This document shows positions 19,864 to 29,156 of a stretch of DNA of 64,000 bases, piece by piece. Source of the stretch: Nocardioides cremeus (GTDB lineage Bacteria; Actinomycetota; Actinomycetes; Propionibacteriales; Nocardioidaceae); contig NZ_JAULSC010000006.1 in the NCBI RefSeq assembly GCF_030518195.1, positions 1-64,000 on the forward strand, given 5' to 3'. Each line of letters opens with the position of its first letter. Position 1 is the stretch's first letter. The position numbers and the translations under genes are program-made. The notes beneath the pieces are model-generated. The model worked only from the letters and a program-made list of their open reading frames with translations, was not told where the DNA came from and ran no database searches.

Positions 19864-21045
19864 ATGACCAGCACCGGCTTCGAGTTGTCCCGTGAGCACG
19901 AGGAGTTCCGCGCCAGCGTGCGCGAGTTCGCCGCCGCCGAGATCGCGCCGCACGCCGCGCAGTGGGACCGCGACCACCACTTCCCGGTCGACGTGGTGCA
20001 CAAGATGGGGGCCCTGGGCCTCTTCGGCCTCACCGCCCCCGAGGAGTACGGCGGGGCCGGTGAGGACGGCGACTTCACCAGCCTGTGCGTGGCCATCGAG
20101 GAGATCGGGCGCGTCGACCAGTCGATGGGCATCACCCTGCAGGCCGGGGTGGGCCTGGGCATCAACCCGCTGCTCACCTACGGCACCGAGGAGCAGAAGA
20201 AGCAGTGGCTGCCCGACCTCGTCGCCGGTGAGCGGCTCGCGGGCTTCGGGCTCACCGAGCCCGGCGCCGGCTCCGATGCCGGGGCCACTCGCACCAAGGC
20301 GGTGCTCGACGGTGGTGAGTGGGTCGTCGACGGCTCGAAGCAGTTCATCACCAACTCGGGCTCCGAGATCACCTCGCTGGTCACGGTCACCGCCCGCACC
20401 GGCACGCGCGAGGACGGGCGACCCGAGATCTCCACGATCATGGTCCCGGCCGGCACGCCCGGCTTCACCGCCGAGAAGGCCTACGACAAGCTCGGCTGGC
20501 ACGCCTCCGACACGCACCCGCTCAGCTTCGAGTCCTGCCGGGTGCCGGCCGAGAACCTCTTGGGCCAGCAGGGGCGTGGCTACGCCCAGTTCCTGGCCAC
20601 CCTCGACGACGGCCGGGTGGCCATCTCGGCGCTCTCGGTCGGCTGCATCCAGGCCTGCCTCGACATGAGCGTGGCCTACGCCGGCGAGCGCCAGACCTTC
20701 GGCGGACCGATCGGGCGCAAGCAGGGGGTGGCCTTCCAGATCGCCGACCTCGAGGTGATGCTGCACGCCAGCCGGATGCTCACCTACCGTGCGGCCGCGC
20801 TCAAGGACGCCGGGGCGCCGTACCAGGAGTTCAAGCAGGCCGCCGCGGTCGCCAAGCTCTACTCCACCGAGTCGGCGGTCACCGCCACCCGCATCGCCAC
20901 CCAGGTCTTCGGTGGCTACGGGTTCATGGAGGAGTACCCGGTCGCCCGCTTCTACCGCGACGCCAAGGTGCTCGAGATCGGGGAGGGCACCTCCGAGGTG
21001 CAGCGGATGCTGATCGCACGGGGTCTGGGCCTGCCGGTCGAGTAG
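19864..21045 (+). CDS. Acyl-CoA dehydrogenase
   Basis: This 393-residue FAD-dependent enzyme performs the first step of acyl-CoA beta-oxidation or branched-chain acyl-CoA breakdown. Family signatures are GLTEPGAGSDAG followed by KQFITNSG (flavin and substrate binding), RQTFGGPIGRKQ, QVFGGYGFMEEYPVARFYRDAKVLEIGEGTSEVQ. The catalytic Glu in the latter segment (EIGEGTSE) is in the short-chain position. It corresponds to FadE25 (Rv3274c), the neighbour of purE/purK in mycobacteria, though here PurK/PurE are 11 kb away. Transcription probably starts at the ATG itself, controlled through the GGTTAAC inverted repeat. Confidence 0.92.
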   Translation: MTSTGFELSREHEEFRASVREFAAAEIAPHAAQWDRDHHFPVDVVHKMGALGLFGLTAPEEYGGAGEDGDFTSLCVAIEEIGRVDQSMGITLQAGVGLGINPLLTYGTEEQKKQWLPDLVAGERLAGFGLTEPGAGSDAGATRTKAVLDGGEWVVDGSKQFITNSGSEITSLVTVTARTGTREDGRPEISTIMVPAGTPGFTAEKAYDKLGWHASDTHPLSFESCRVPAENLLGQQGRGYAQFLATLDDGRVAISALSVGCIQACLDMSVAYAGERQTFGGPIGRKQGVAFQIADLEVMLHASRMLTYRAAALKDAGAPYQEFKQAAAVAKLYSTESAVTATRIATQVFGGYGFMEEYPVARFYRDAKVLEIGEGTSEVQRMLIARGLGLPVE

Positions 21046-21053
21046 GCGACGGA

Positions 21054-21059
21054 TAGCCT
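21054..21059 (+). promoter_or_regulatory. Leaderless-type -10 hexamer for the GtrA gene
   Basis: TAGCCT, 7 nt, ATG 21067, only 8 bp after the acyl-CoA dehydrogenase stop codon. The gene therefore appears to have its own promoter. Confidence 0.55.
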
Positions 21060-21066
21060 GGCCCGC

Positions 21067-21645
21067 ATGGGTCCTCGCCGCCAGCGTCTCCTCGGCGAGG
21101 CCGGACGGTTCCTTGCCGTCGGCGGCCTGGCCACGATCGTGGCGCTGGTGCTCTTCAACCTGCTCGTGCACGGCTTCAACACCGGCGACCACGCCCTCCT
21201 CGACGACCGGCCGATCCTGGCCTACGTCCTGGCCAACACCGTGGGCATGGTCATCAGCTACCGCGGCACCCGGATGTGGGCCTTCCGCGACCGGCCCCCG
21301 CGCCATGCCGACGGCGGGCGCTCGGCGTTCGTGGCCATCAACGTGGCCACGATGACGATCCCGGTGCTCTGTCTCTACGTCAGCCGCAACCTGCTCGGCC
21401 TCGACGACCCGGTCAGCGACAACATCGCCGCCAACGTCATCGGGCTGGCCCTCGGGGTCGCGGCCCGGTTCTGGCTCTTCCGCGCGCTGGTCTTCCGGCG
21501 TCCGATCAAGCTGGGCGACATCTACCCGGCCGAGCGGACCTGGCCGGTCGACCCCGGCGCGCCCGTCAGTGGCGGGCGGACGACCAGAGAGCCGTCCAGG
21601 AGTGACCCAGCTCCGCCACCAGCAGTCGGAGGCGGGGCAGGCTGA
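21067..21645 (+). CDS. GtrA-family membrane protein
   Basis: This 192-residue protein has four predicted membrane segments (AGRFLAVGGLATIVALVLFNLL; ILAYVLANTVGMVISY; VAINVATMTIPVLCLYV; NIAANVIGLALGVAARFWLF) in the GtrA/PF04138 arrangement, with the RFWLFRALVF end motif. GtrA proteins are thought to move polyprenyl-phosphate-linked sugars across the membrane. M. tuberculosis has a similar gene (Rv3277) in the matching region. The C-terminal 35 residues are Pro/Ser/Arg-rich and overlap the convergent maf gene by 80 bp. Confidence 0.88.
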   Translation: MGPRRQRLLGEAGRFLAVGGLATIVALVLFNLLVHGFNTGDHALLDDRPILAYVLANTVGMVISYRGTRMWAFRDRPPRHADGGRSAFVAINVATMTIPVLCLYVSRNLLGLDDPVSDNIAANVIGLALGVAARFWLFRALVFRRPIKLGDIYPAERTWPVDPGAPVSGGRTTREPSRSDPAPPPAVGGGAG

Positions 21646-22186
21646 GGCCCACCACGTTGTGGTGGTCGCCCTCGATGCCGCTCACGAAGGCGCCGCCCAG
21701 CCCGTCGATGGTGAAGGCCCCGGCGACGTGCAGCGGCTCGCCGGTGGCGACGTAGGCCTCGATCTCGTCGTCCGTGACGTCGGCGAAGTGCACCGTGGTC
21801 GAGACCGTCGCCTCCACGACCCGGCCGGTCGCGGTGTCGTGCAGGCTGTGGCCGCTGTGCAGCACGCCGGTGCGCCCGCGCATGGCCCGCCAGCGCCGCG
21901 AGGCCTCCTCGGGGGAGCCGGGCTTGCCCAGCGCCTGCCCGTCGAGCTCGAGCACCGAGTCGCAGCCCAGCACCAGGGCGCCGGCCGGCACCTCGGCGCG
22001 GGCCGCCACGGCCTGCGCCTTGAGCCGGGCGAGGGCGCCGGCGACGTCGGCGGGTGCGAGGTCGCCGACCTGCGACTCGTCGACGCCCGAGACGACGACC
22101 AGCGGCTCGACGCCGGCGCTGCGCAGGGTGGCCAGGCGGGCGGGGGAGGCGGAGCCGAGCACGAGCACGGGGGAGGCGGTGGTCAC
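21566..22186 (-). CDS. maf: Maf-family nucleoside triphosphate pyrophosphatase
   Basis: This 206-residue house-cleaning enzyme hydrolyses non-canonical or methylated nucleoside triphosphates to monophosphates. Signatures are LVLGSASPARLATL at the N-terminus, VLGCDSVLELDGQALGKP, RGRTGVLHSGHSL and the C-terminal AGAFTIDGLGGAFVSGIEGDHHNVVGLSL. GTG 22186 is chosen because the family starts a few residues before the first strand; a TAGGGT hexamer lies 8 nt upstream. It converges on and overlaps the GtrA gene. Maf sits near accD/birA in mycobacteria (Rv3282) as well. Confidence 0.92.
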   Translation of the reverse strand: MTTASPVLVLGSASPARLATLRSAGVEPLVVVSGVDESQVGDLAPADVAGALARLKAQAVAARAEVPAGALVLGCDSVLELDGQALGKPGSPEEASRRWRAMRGRTGVLHSGHSLHDTATGRVVEATVSTTVHFADVTDDEIEAYVATGEPLHVAGAFTIDGLGGAFVSGIEGDHHNVVGLSLPRLRLLVAELGHSWTALWSSARH

Positions 22187-22194
22187 GGTGCGCC

Positions 22195-22200
22195 ACCCTA
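22195..22200 (-). promoter_or_regulatory. Possible -10 hexamer for maf
   Basis: TAGGGT on the minus strand with 8 nt to GTG 22186, slightly longer than the usual leaderless spacing of 6-7. Confidence 0.4.
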
Positions 22201-22239
22201 CGACGCGTGGCACCGGGGGAGCCTTGGCACACTGGGCCG

Positions 22240-23226
22240 GTGCGCGCGCCCCGTCCCCTCCTGCTGGTCGTCGTGCTGCTGGCGGTCGTCGTCGCCGCCA
22301 CGCTGGCGCTCGCCGGCTTCGGTGGCGCGGGACCCCAGGAGAGCAACGAGCTGGCCGAGCGCGGCCAGTACGTCGATCCCGGGGCGAAGGCCGCTGCGGC
22401 CGCCGCCCAGGCTCGCGCCGACGGCGACGACGCCCGCGCCGACCTGTTCGAGGAGCTCGCCGCGGTGCCTTCGGGCATCTGGCTGACCCCTGAGCAGCAC
22501 CCGGTGGAGACGGTCGGCGAGCGCGTCACCGCCCTGGTGACCAGCGCCGACGAGCGCGACGAGGTCCCGCTCCTGGTGGTCTACGGGGTGCCCGAGCGTG
22601 ACTGTGCCGGCCTGCTCTCCGCCGGCGGCCTGCCGCCCGAGGACTACCCGACCTGGGTGGGTCGCATCGCCACGGCCCTCGAGCAGGCTTCCGGGCCGGC
22701 CGTCGTCGTGCTCGAGCCCGACGCCCTGGCCACCGCCGAGGAGTGCGGACGCCGCACCGAGCGGGTCGAGCAGATCGAGGCCGCGGTCGGGCTGCTGGCC
22801 CGGGCCGGGGTGACGACGTACGTCGACGCGGGCCACTCGGACTGGGTCGGTGCCCGGGCCATGGCGCGGATGCTCGAGGACGTCGGTGTCGAGCGGGTGC
22901 GCGGCTTCGCGACCAACGTGTCGAACTTCCAGCTCGACGAGGACGAGCGCGCCTACGCGGAGGCCCTCGACGACCTCGTGACCGGCGACCAGCACTGGAT
23001 CATCGACCGAGGTCGCAACGGCAACGGCGCCAGCGAGGACTGGTGCAACCCCGAGGGCGCCCGGCTGGGTGAGCGCCCCGGTTTCGTCGACGACGGCACC
23101 GGCCTCGATGCCTTCGTCTGGGTCAAGCCGCCGGGGGAGTCCGACGGCAGCTGTGCCGGTGGGCCGCCGGCCGGGGAGTTCTGGCCGGACGGCGCGTGGC
23201 GGCTGGCGGGCGACCGGATCGACTAG
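22240..23226 (+). CDS. Glycoside hydrolase family 6 (cellulase-type) protein
   Basis: This 328-residue protein has an uncleaved-looking N-terminal membrane anchor (about 5-28) and a GH6 catalytic domain. The family acids are present: D121 in PERDC, D161 in VLEPDALA (proton donor position) and D302 in WVKPPGESDG, with YVDAGHSDW around D196. GH6 enzymes cut beta-1,4-glucan by inversion. It has no cellulose-binding module, so it may act on an endogenous glycan like CslZ of Streptomyces, rather than on plant biomass. GTG 22240 is preceded by a near-consensus CACACT hexamer at 6 nt. The GT2 synthase gene lies 2.4 kb downstream on the other strand. Confidence 0.88.
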   Translation: MRAPRPLLLVVVLLAVVVAATLALAGFGGAGPQESNELAERGQYVDPGAKAAAAAAQARADGDDARADLFEELAAVPSGIWLTPEQHPVETVGERVTALVTSADERDEVPLLVVYGVPERDCAGLLSAGGLPPEDYPTWVGRIATALEQASGPAVVVLEPDALATAEECGRRTERVEQIEAAVGLLARAGVTTYVDAGHSDWVGARAMARMLEDVGVERVRGFATNVSNFQLDEDERAYAEALDDLVTGDQHWIIDRGRNGNGASEDWCNPEGARLGERPGFVDDGTGLDAFVWVKPPGESDGSCAGGPPAGEFWPDGAWRLAGDRID

Positions 23227-23285
23227 TCGGATGGACTGGCCGGACGGACTGGCGGGACTGCCCACGTGGGGCGGGGAGCCGTTGT

Positions 23286-23291
23286 TAGTCT
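23286..23291 (+). promoter_or_regulatory. Leaderless-type -10 hexamer for the response regulator
   Basis: TAGTCT, 6 nt, ATG 23298. Confidence 0.6.
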
Positions 23292-23297
23292 TCGGCC

Positions 23298-24230
23298 ATG
23301 ACAGCGGACGCGTGGACCGCGGTGATCGTCGAGGACGACCCGGACGTCCGTGACCTCATCGACATCGTGCTCACCCAGTCCGGCTTCCAGACCTTCCTGG
23401 CCGAGGACGGGCCCTCGGGCGTCGAGGCCGTGCGCCGCCACGACCCCCTCATCACCACCCTCGACGTCAACATGCCGGGCATGGACGGGTTCGCGGTGGC
23501 CAAGCGGCTGCGCGAGTTCAGCAACACCTACCTGATCATGATCACCGCCCTGGCCGACGAGATCGACGTCGTGCAGGGCTTCGAGGCCGGCGCCGACGAC
23601 TACCTGGTCAAGCCGTTTCGGCCCCGCGAGCTGCGGGCCCGCGCCGACTCGATGCTGCGGCGGCCCCGCGAGCGCGTGGAGCAGCCGGTGGCGCCCGCCC
23701 CGGCCTCCGAGCCCGTGCCCGCACGGGAGGCATCCTCGTGGGCGGCCCAGGCCGCGCGCGACCTGCAGGAGCAGTCGATGGCGCCGCTGCAGGCGAGCCA
23801 GCCGGCGCCGCGGCACGCGGCCCCGGCTCCCCTCGTCGAACCCGCTCCCGTCGCGCCTGCTCGCGTCGAGGCTGCCCCCGTGGAAGCGGTCGCGGCCGAC
23901 GGCTCGTGGGTGCGCTTCAACGGGCTGGGGCTCAACAACGAGACCCGCAGCGTGACCGTCGGCGGCGCCGGCGTCGAGCTGACCCGCACCGAGTTCGACC
24001 TGCTCGCCTCGCTGCTCAGCACCGGGCGCCGGGTGCGTTCCAAGGCCGACCTTGTGCTCACGATGCGCGGACAGCAGTACGTCACGTCGTACTTCGTCAA
24101 CGAGGCCGACAAGCGCTCGGTCGAGGTGCACATCGCCAACCTGCGCCGCAAGATCGGTGACGACAGCGCGAACCCGCGCTACATCGAGACGGTGCGCGGC
24201 GTCGGCTACCGGCTCGCCGAGGCGATCTGA
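23298..24230 (+). CDS. OmpR-type response regulator with long Ala/Pro linker (orphan)
   Basis: This 310-residue two-component regulator has a receiver domain (1-120) with acidic pocket D13/D14, phospho-acceptor D56, T83 and K105. An unusually long linker (about 121-205) rich in Ala, Pro and Glu precedes an OmpR/PhoB winged helix (about 206-310; LTRTEFDLLASLL, VEVHIANLRRKIGDDSANPRYIETVRGVGYRL). No histidine kinase is adjacent, so the partner is encoded elsewhere. Typical OmpR regulators are about 230 residues with a short linker. The neighbouring GH6 and glycan-synthase genes are possible targets by position only. Confidence 0.9.
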   Translation: MTADAWTAVIVEDDPDVRDLIDIVLTQSGFQTFLAEDGPSGVEAVRRHDPLITTLDVNMPGMDGFAVAKRLREFSNTYLIMITALADEIDVVQGFEAGADDYLVKPFRPRELRARADSMLRRPRERVEQPVAPAPASEPVPAREASSWAAQAARDLQEQSMAPLQASQPAPRHAAPAPLVEPAPVAPARVEAAPVEAVAADGSWVRFNGLGLNNETRSVTVGGAGVELTRTEFDLLASLLSTGRRVRSKADLVLTMRGQQYVTSYFVNEADKRSVEVHIANLRRKIGDDSANPRYIETVRGVGYRLAEAI

Positions 24231-24264
24231 GGGTTCCTCGGGAGTCGTCAGCGCGAGTCGCGGT

Positions 24265-24621
24265 TCAGTCGACGGTGTGCGTCCGCTCCAGCCGCCAGGT
24301 GCCGGCCTCCTTGCCCGGGCGGAACACGATCACCACGTGACCATCGGACCCTGAGCGACCGTAGGTGTAGGAGAGCCTCTTCTTGCCGGGGCAGGCGCAC
24401 GCGGGCGCGGCCTTCTGTGACTCCTCGGGCCGACCACCGACGATGGTGCGGACCCGGCGCGGGATCATGCCCTTCTCCAGCTTCGCCCGCTCGGCTTTCG
24501 AGATGCACGCGTGGTCGTCGTCCTCCACACAGGAGCCGCTGTGGGCATGCACCGTCTGCGGGGCGAGGACGAGGGCGCCGGTCAGGAGAGCAGGAAGGAC
24601 GAGGGCGGGGAGGTAGCGCAC
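24265..24621 (-). CDS. Small secreted hypothetical protein
   Basis: This 118-residue protein has a signal peptide (about 1-26, ending VHA-H) and a mature domain with four cysteines (SCVEDDDHAC and ACAC) that could form two disulfides or a metal site. No family was recognised. The mature part mixes acidic (EDDDH) and basic patches and ends in short strands (HVVIVFRPG, WRLERTHTVD). GTG 24621 is the only start giving a full signal peptide; no clear ribosome site was seen. It converges on the response regulator gene. Its upstream region is the hairpin array. Confidence 0.65.
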   Translation of the reverse strand: MRYLPALVLPALLTGALVLAPQTVHAHSGSCVEDDDHACISKAERAKLEKGMIPRRVRTIVGGRPEESQKAAPACACPGKKRLSYTYGRSGSDGHVVIVFRPGKEAGTWRLERTHTVD

Positions 24622-24660
24622 GCACTGCTAACGCCCTACGTCCGTACGGGTTACTCCGGG

Positions 24661-24898
24661 TGCTCGTAGCCGAGAGGACCGAAGGGCCATGGAAAGGGGC
24701 TAGCTCCGCGGGGACCTGGCGTCGCTCGGTCGTTCGGTCCTTCTGGCTACGGGAAGCACTCTCATGGCGCGATCCGCGCGCGTGAGGGAGTGCGCCGCGT
24801 CTGTCCTGCCTCAGTGGGGAGACGGGCAGCGATCTGCGTGCTCATGCAGGCATCGCACCGGGGCGAATCCCATTGCGGGATGCATACCGAAACCCGCG
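24661..24898. ncRNA. Gene-free stretch of consecutive hairpins; possible structured RNA
   Basis: No convincing gene lies between 24622 and 24909. Instead there are at least five successive inverted repeats. A 19-nt pair (24665-24683 with 24733-24751; 17 of 19 positions pair, two mismatches in the middle) is followed by GCACTC...GAGTGC with a GCGCG core (about 24756-24794), CGTCT...AGACG (about 24799-24825), GCGAT-CTGC...GCAG-ATCGC (about 24828-24857) and ATCCC...GGGAT (about 24868-24882). The strand and function are unknown. It could be a regulatory leader of the minus-strand gene at 24621 or an independent RNA. It matches no riboswitch class I know. Confidence 0.35.
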
Positions 24899-24909
24899 GA
24901 CGCCAACGA

Positions 24910-25641
24910 CTAATTGGCGTTGATCGGGATCTTCGCCTTCTTGGTCTTCTCCTCCGACTCGAAGATGCCGATCGGGACGGTCTGCTTGACCGTGCGCTGC
25001 ACGAACTGGCTGCTGCCGGGGCTGGCCTGCACCGAGACCTTCGCGGTGAAGGTCAGCTCGATGCCGCGGGTGTCGAGGGAGGTGCCCTTGATCCGCTGGT
25101 TGCGCAGCTCGAAGGCGCCCTTGGGGGAGGTGATGAGCATGCCGTACTTGGTGCTCACAGGCTGCGGGTCGAAGGTGATCGCGCGTGCCGAGGCGTCGAG
25201 CTCGTAGGGGCGTTGGGTCTTGCCGCCGTCGCTGGTGACGGTGCGCGAGGTGACCTTGATCCGGTCGAGGTAGACCTTGCGCTTGGTGGCGAACGGGTCG
25301 CGCAGCTTCTTGGTGAGGTCGTAGGCCTGGAAGGTGAACGAGAAGAACTTGGCGCCGCGCGGGTACCACTCGTTGGTGCGGGGCGTCGACTTGGTGGGGT
25401 AGAGGGTGTAGACGAAGTCGATCCCCTTGATGCCGTCGGCGGAGATGTGGCTCTGGAAGGTGCCGTCGCGGGTGAACTGCGAGTCGTAGAGGTCCGGGGT
25501 CTGGCTGGCGCTGGGGGTCTCGGCCTCTACCGGGTCGGAGCCGCGCTCGAGCAGCGAGCACGAGCTGAGTCCCACGCTGAGCGCGAGCAGAGCACCCGCG
25601 ATGCCCAGGCGACGGGTCCTGCTGGTGTGGTGCGTGCTCAT
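24910..25641 (-). CDS. Lipoprotein of unknown function, partner of the GT2 synthase
   Basis: This 243-residue protein has a lipoprotein signal (about 1-28, LSSC lipobox). The mature domain is beta-rich with no recognised family; it holds segments such as KFFSFTFQAYDL, KVYLDRIKVTSRTV, AITFDPQPVSTKYGML and IELTFTAKVSV, suggesting a sandwich-like fold. ATG 25641 overlaps the glycosyltransferase stop codon as ATGA, so the two products are translationally coupled and probably work together, perhaps with this protein receiving or guiding an exported glycan. That role is inferred from the gene pair only. Confidence 0.75.
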   Translation of the reverse strand: MSTHHTSRTRRLGIAGALLALSVGLSSCSLLERGSDPVEAETPSASQTPDLYDSQFTRDGTFQSHISADGIKGIDFVYTLYPTKSTPRTNEWYPRGAKFFSFTFQAYDLTKKLRDPFATKRKVYLDRIKVTSRTVTSDGGKTQRPYELDASARAITFDPQPVSTKYGMLITSPKGAFELRNQRIKGTSLDTRGIELTFTAKVSVQASPGSSQFVQRTVKQTVPIGIFESEEKTKKAKIPINAN

Positions 25642-27122
25642 GCCTTGAACCCCCGGTAGCGCCTGCTGGCCTTGATGATCATCCATGCGGTCTGCAGGAC
25701 GGTGATGACACCCAGGACGGGCCAGCCGATGGCCAGCACGTCGGACTTCTGCTCGATGTCGAGCGGGCCGTAGACCCACCCGGCGAACAGGGCGGCCAGG
25801 AGGAGGCCCACCACGAGGAAGGGGTAGGTCCAGGCCGTGCCCTTGCCCCGCTCGGCCTTGGCCTGCGCGGCCCAGTTGTCGGTCTGCTGCTTGGAGAAGA
25901 ACTTCAGCCAGGCCCGCACGAAGTGGCCCATCCGGGTCAGCATGTAGAGCTCGGCGGGGAAGACGAGCAGCACGAAGAGGTAGTCGCGACGGTTGCGGAA
26001 CGCCATCGAGTGCGCGACCCGGAAGTTCAGCCACACCGCAGCCACCGGCGGGATCAGCCACAGCGGGCTGAACACGAAGGCGTCGAGCTGCAGCGACCAC
26101 ATCAGCAGCACCACGAAGAGCAGGCGCGTGGTCATGTTGATGACCATCGACATGTGCTCGAACCAGCGCAGCCGCAGGTTGGGGTGGAAGGGCTGGCCCT
26201 TGGTGTCGCCGCGCTGCCCGGGCCACATCAGGTCGATGGCGCCGAAGTTCCACTTCACCTGCTGGGCGTCGAGGCTGCGCAGGGTGGTCATCCCGCCGAC
26301 GTGGGCGCGGGCGCGCGCAGAGATCTTGGTCAGGTAGCCGGCGGACTTGATCTGCAGCGAGAGCAGCGAGTCCTCCACCTCGGAGTCGCTGACCCAGGGG
26401 GTGCGCTGGTGGCTGTCGCGCATCACGTCGCGCAGCGCCTGGGTGGAGAAGATCGAGAACTGGCCGCCGAGCACCGCCATGTTGCGGCCCTTGAGCAGGT
26501 TCTGCATGTTGAAGGCCGAGAACTGGGCGCGCTGCCCGGCGATCAGGAACTTCGACATCACGCCCTCGAGGGCGGAGTCGTCGATGGAGTAGATGGCCGA
26601 GATGCCGCCGATGCGGTCGTCGCTGCAGATCTCGTCGACCAGGTGCTGGATGGCGTCGGGCTCGGGCGTGGTGTCGCCGTCGACGCCGAGCAGGTAGTCC
26701 ATGTGCTCGACCAACGAGTAGCCGTAGTTGAGCGCCCCGACCTTCTTGTCGGGGTTCTTGCCGATGTCGTGCACGTAGATGACCGTGCTCTGCTCACCGG
26801 TCGGGGTCATCCGCGTGTGCGGGCCGGCGTAGTGGCTGGCGATCTCGACCGACTCGTCGCTGGTGTTGTTGACGATCAGGTGGACGACGTCGGGCAGGCG
26901 GGTCTGCTGCAGCAGCGAGTCGAGGACGCCCGCTATCGTCTCCGCCTCGTTGTAGGCGGGGATGATGCAGCCCACCGTGGCGCGCGCCGTGGGGATGGCG
27001 TCGAGGCCGTCGAGGAAGTTCTCCGCGTAGGCCTCGAGCCCGGGGTCGGGTCGCTGGACGAAGCTCTGCGGGGCACCGAGGTCGTTCTCGAGCCGGGGGC
27101 CGGCTCGGAGGTCGTCGCTCAT
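25638..27122 (-). CDS. Processive-type family 2 glycosyltransferase with C-terminal membrane domain
   Basis: This 494-residue protein is likely a polysaccharide synthase. The GT-A domain (about 48-300) begins GCIIPAYNEAETIAGVLDSLL, carries the metal-binding D148-G-D150, the catalytic pair E250-D251 (SEVEDSLLS) and Q287-Q-V-K-W291, a variant of the QxxRW motif of cellulose, chitin and hyaluronan synthases. About five membrane segments follow (325-490). There is no N-terminal membrane segment, unlike hyaluronan synthases, and no PilZ domain. The product sugar is unknown. It forms an operon with the lipoprotein downstream. An SD-like GGAAGATG precedes ATG 27122. Confidence 0.88.
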   Translation of the reverse strand: MSDDLRAGPRLENDLGAPQSFVQRPDPGLEAYAENFLDGLDAIPTARATVGCIIPAYNEAETIAGVLDSLLQQTRLPDVVHLIVNNTSDESVEIASHYAGPHTRMTPTGEQSTVIYVHDIGKNPDKKVGALNYGYSLVEHMDYLLGVDGDTTPEPDAIQHLVDEICSDDRIGGISAIYSIDDSALEGVMSKFLIAGQRAQFSAFNMQNLLKGRNMAVLGGQFSIFSTQALRDVMRDSHQRTPWVSDSEVEDSLLSLQIKSAGYLTKISARARAHVGGMTTLRSLDAQQVKWNFGAIDLMWPGQRGDTKGQPFHPNLRLRWFEHMSMVINMTTRLLFVVLLMWSLQLDAFVFSPLWLIPPVAAVWLNFRVAHSMAFRNRRDYLFVLLVFPAELYMLTRMGHFVRAWLKFFSKQQTDNWAAQAKAERGKGTAWTYPFLVVGLLLAALFAGWVYGPLDIEQKSDVLAIGWPVLGVITVLQTAWMIIKASRRYRGFKA

Positions 27123-27237
27123 CTGCTGTCATCTTCCGTCGTCCCGTGGCCCTGGCTGGGCCGACGTCGTCCTCGGAGTCTCGCGTGCCGACCTCAAGGG
27201 CTCCTCGGGTTTGGCGAAAGATTGGCTGGTCAGTTCC

Positions 27238-27467
27238 TCAAGGCAGCGAGCTGGCGCGCCAGGCCCCGGGGCCGTGCGCGAGCGGGCGTCGTACGGCGCG
27301 CGCCGGCGAGGACCACTCGGGCCGGCGCCGGGGGGCGGGCGCCTCGTCGCCCCCGCCCAGCGCGGAGAGGACGGCGACCACGGCCGCCACCTCCTCCGGC
27401 GTGGCGGAGGCGTCGAGGATGCGCAGCGCCGGGCGGGCCGGCTGCTCGTCGGGGGTCTCGGCGGCCA

Positions 27468-27468
<1 letters not shown>
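27238..27468 (-). CDS. accE: Acyl-CoA carboxylase epsilon subunit
   Basis: This 76-residue protein of the actinobacteria-specific AccE/PccE family stabilises the alpha-beta carboxylase complex. The signature is ALRILDASATPEEVAAVVAVLSALGG (about residues 14-39), followed by an unstructured Pro/Arg-rich tail ending in WRASSLP; a WRxS-type end is typical. The start ATG shares one base with the TGA of the beta-subunit gene (TGATG), so translation is coupled. It corresponds to M. tuberculosis AccE5 (Rv3281). Confidence 0.88.
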
Positions 27469-29087
<1,619 letters not shown>

Positions 29088-29156
29088 GTGTTCCGGCCTC
29101 CTGACTGGGCCCGTCCGTCTGGCCCTCGCGTCTGCTCGTGCGTCAATGTAGTGCCC

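Noticed and set aside
24799..24885. tRNA-like stretch (GCCTCAGTGGGGAG... and GGGGCGAATCCC)
   Set aside because: A D-loop-like and T-loop-like string occurs, but the anticodon loop has 8 nt, the T-stem does not close and no 7-bp acceptor stem can be paired.
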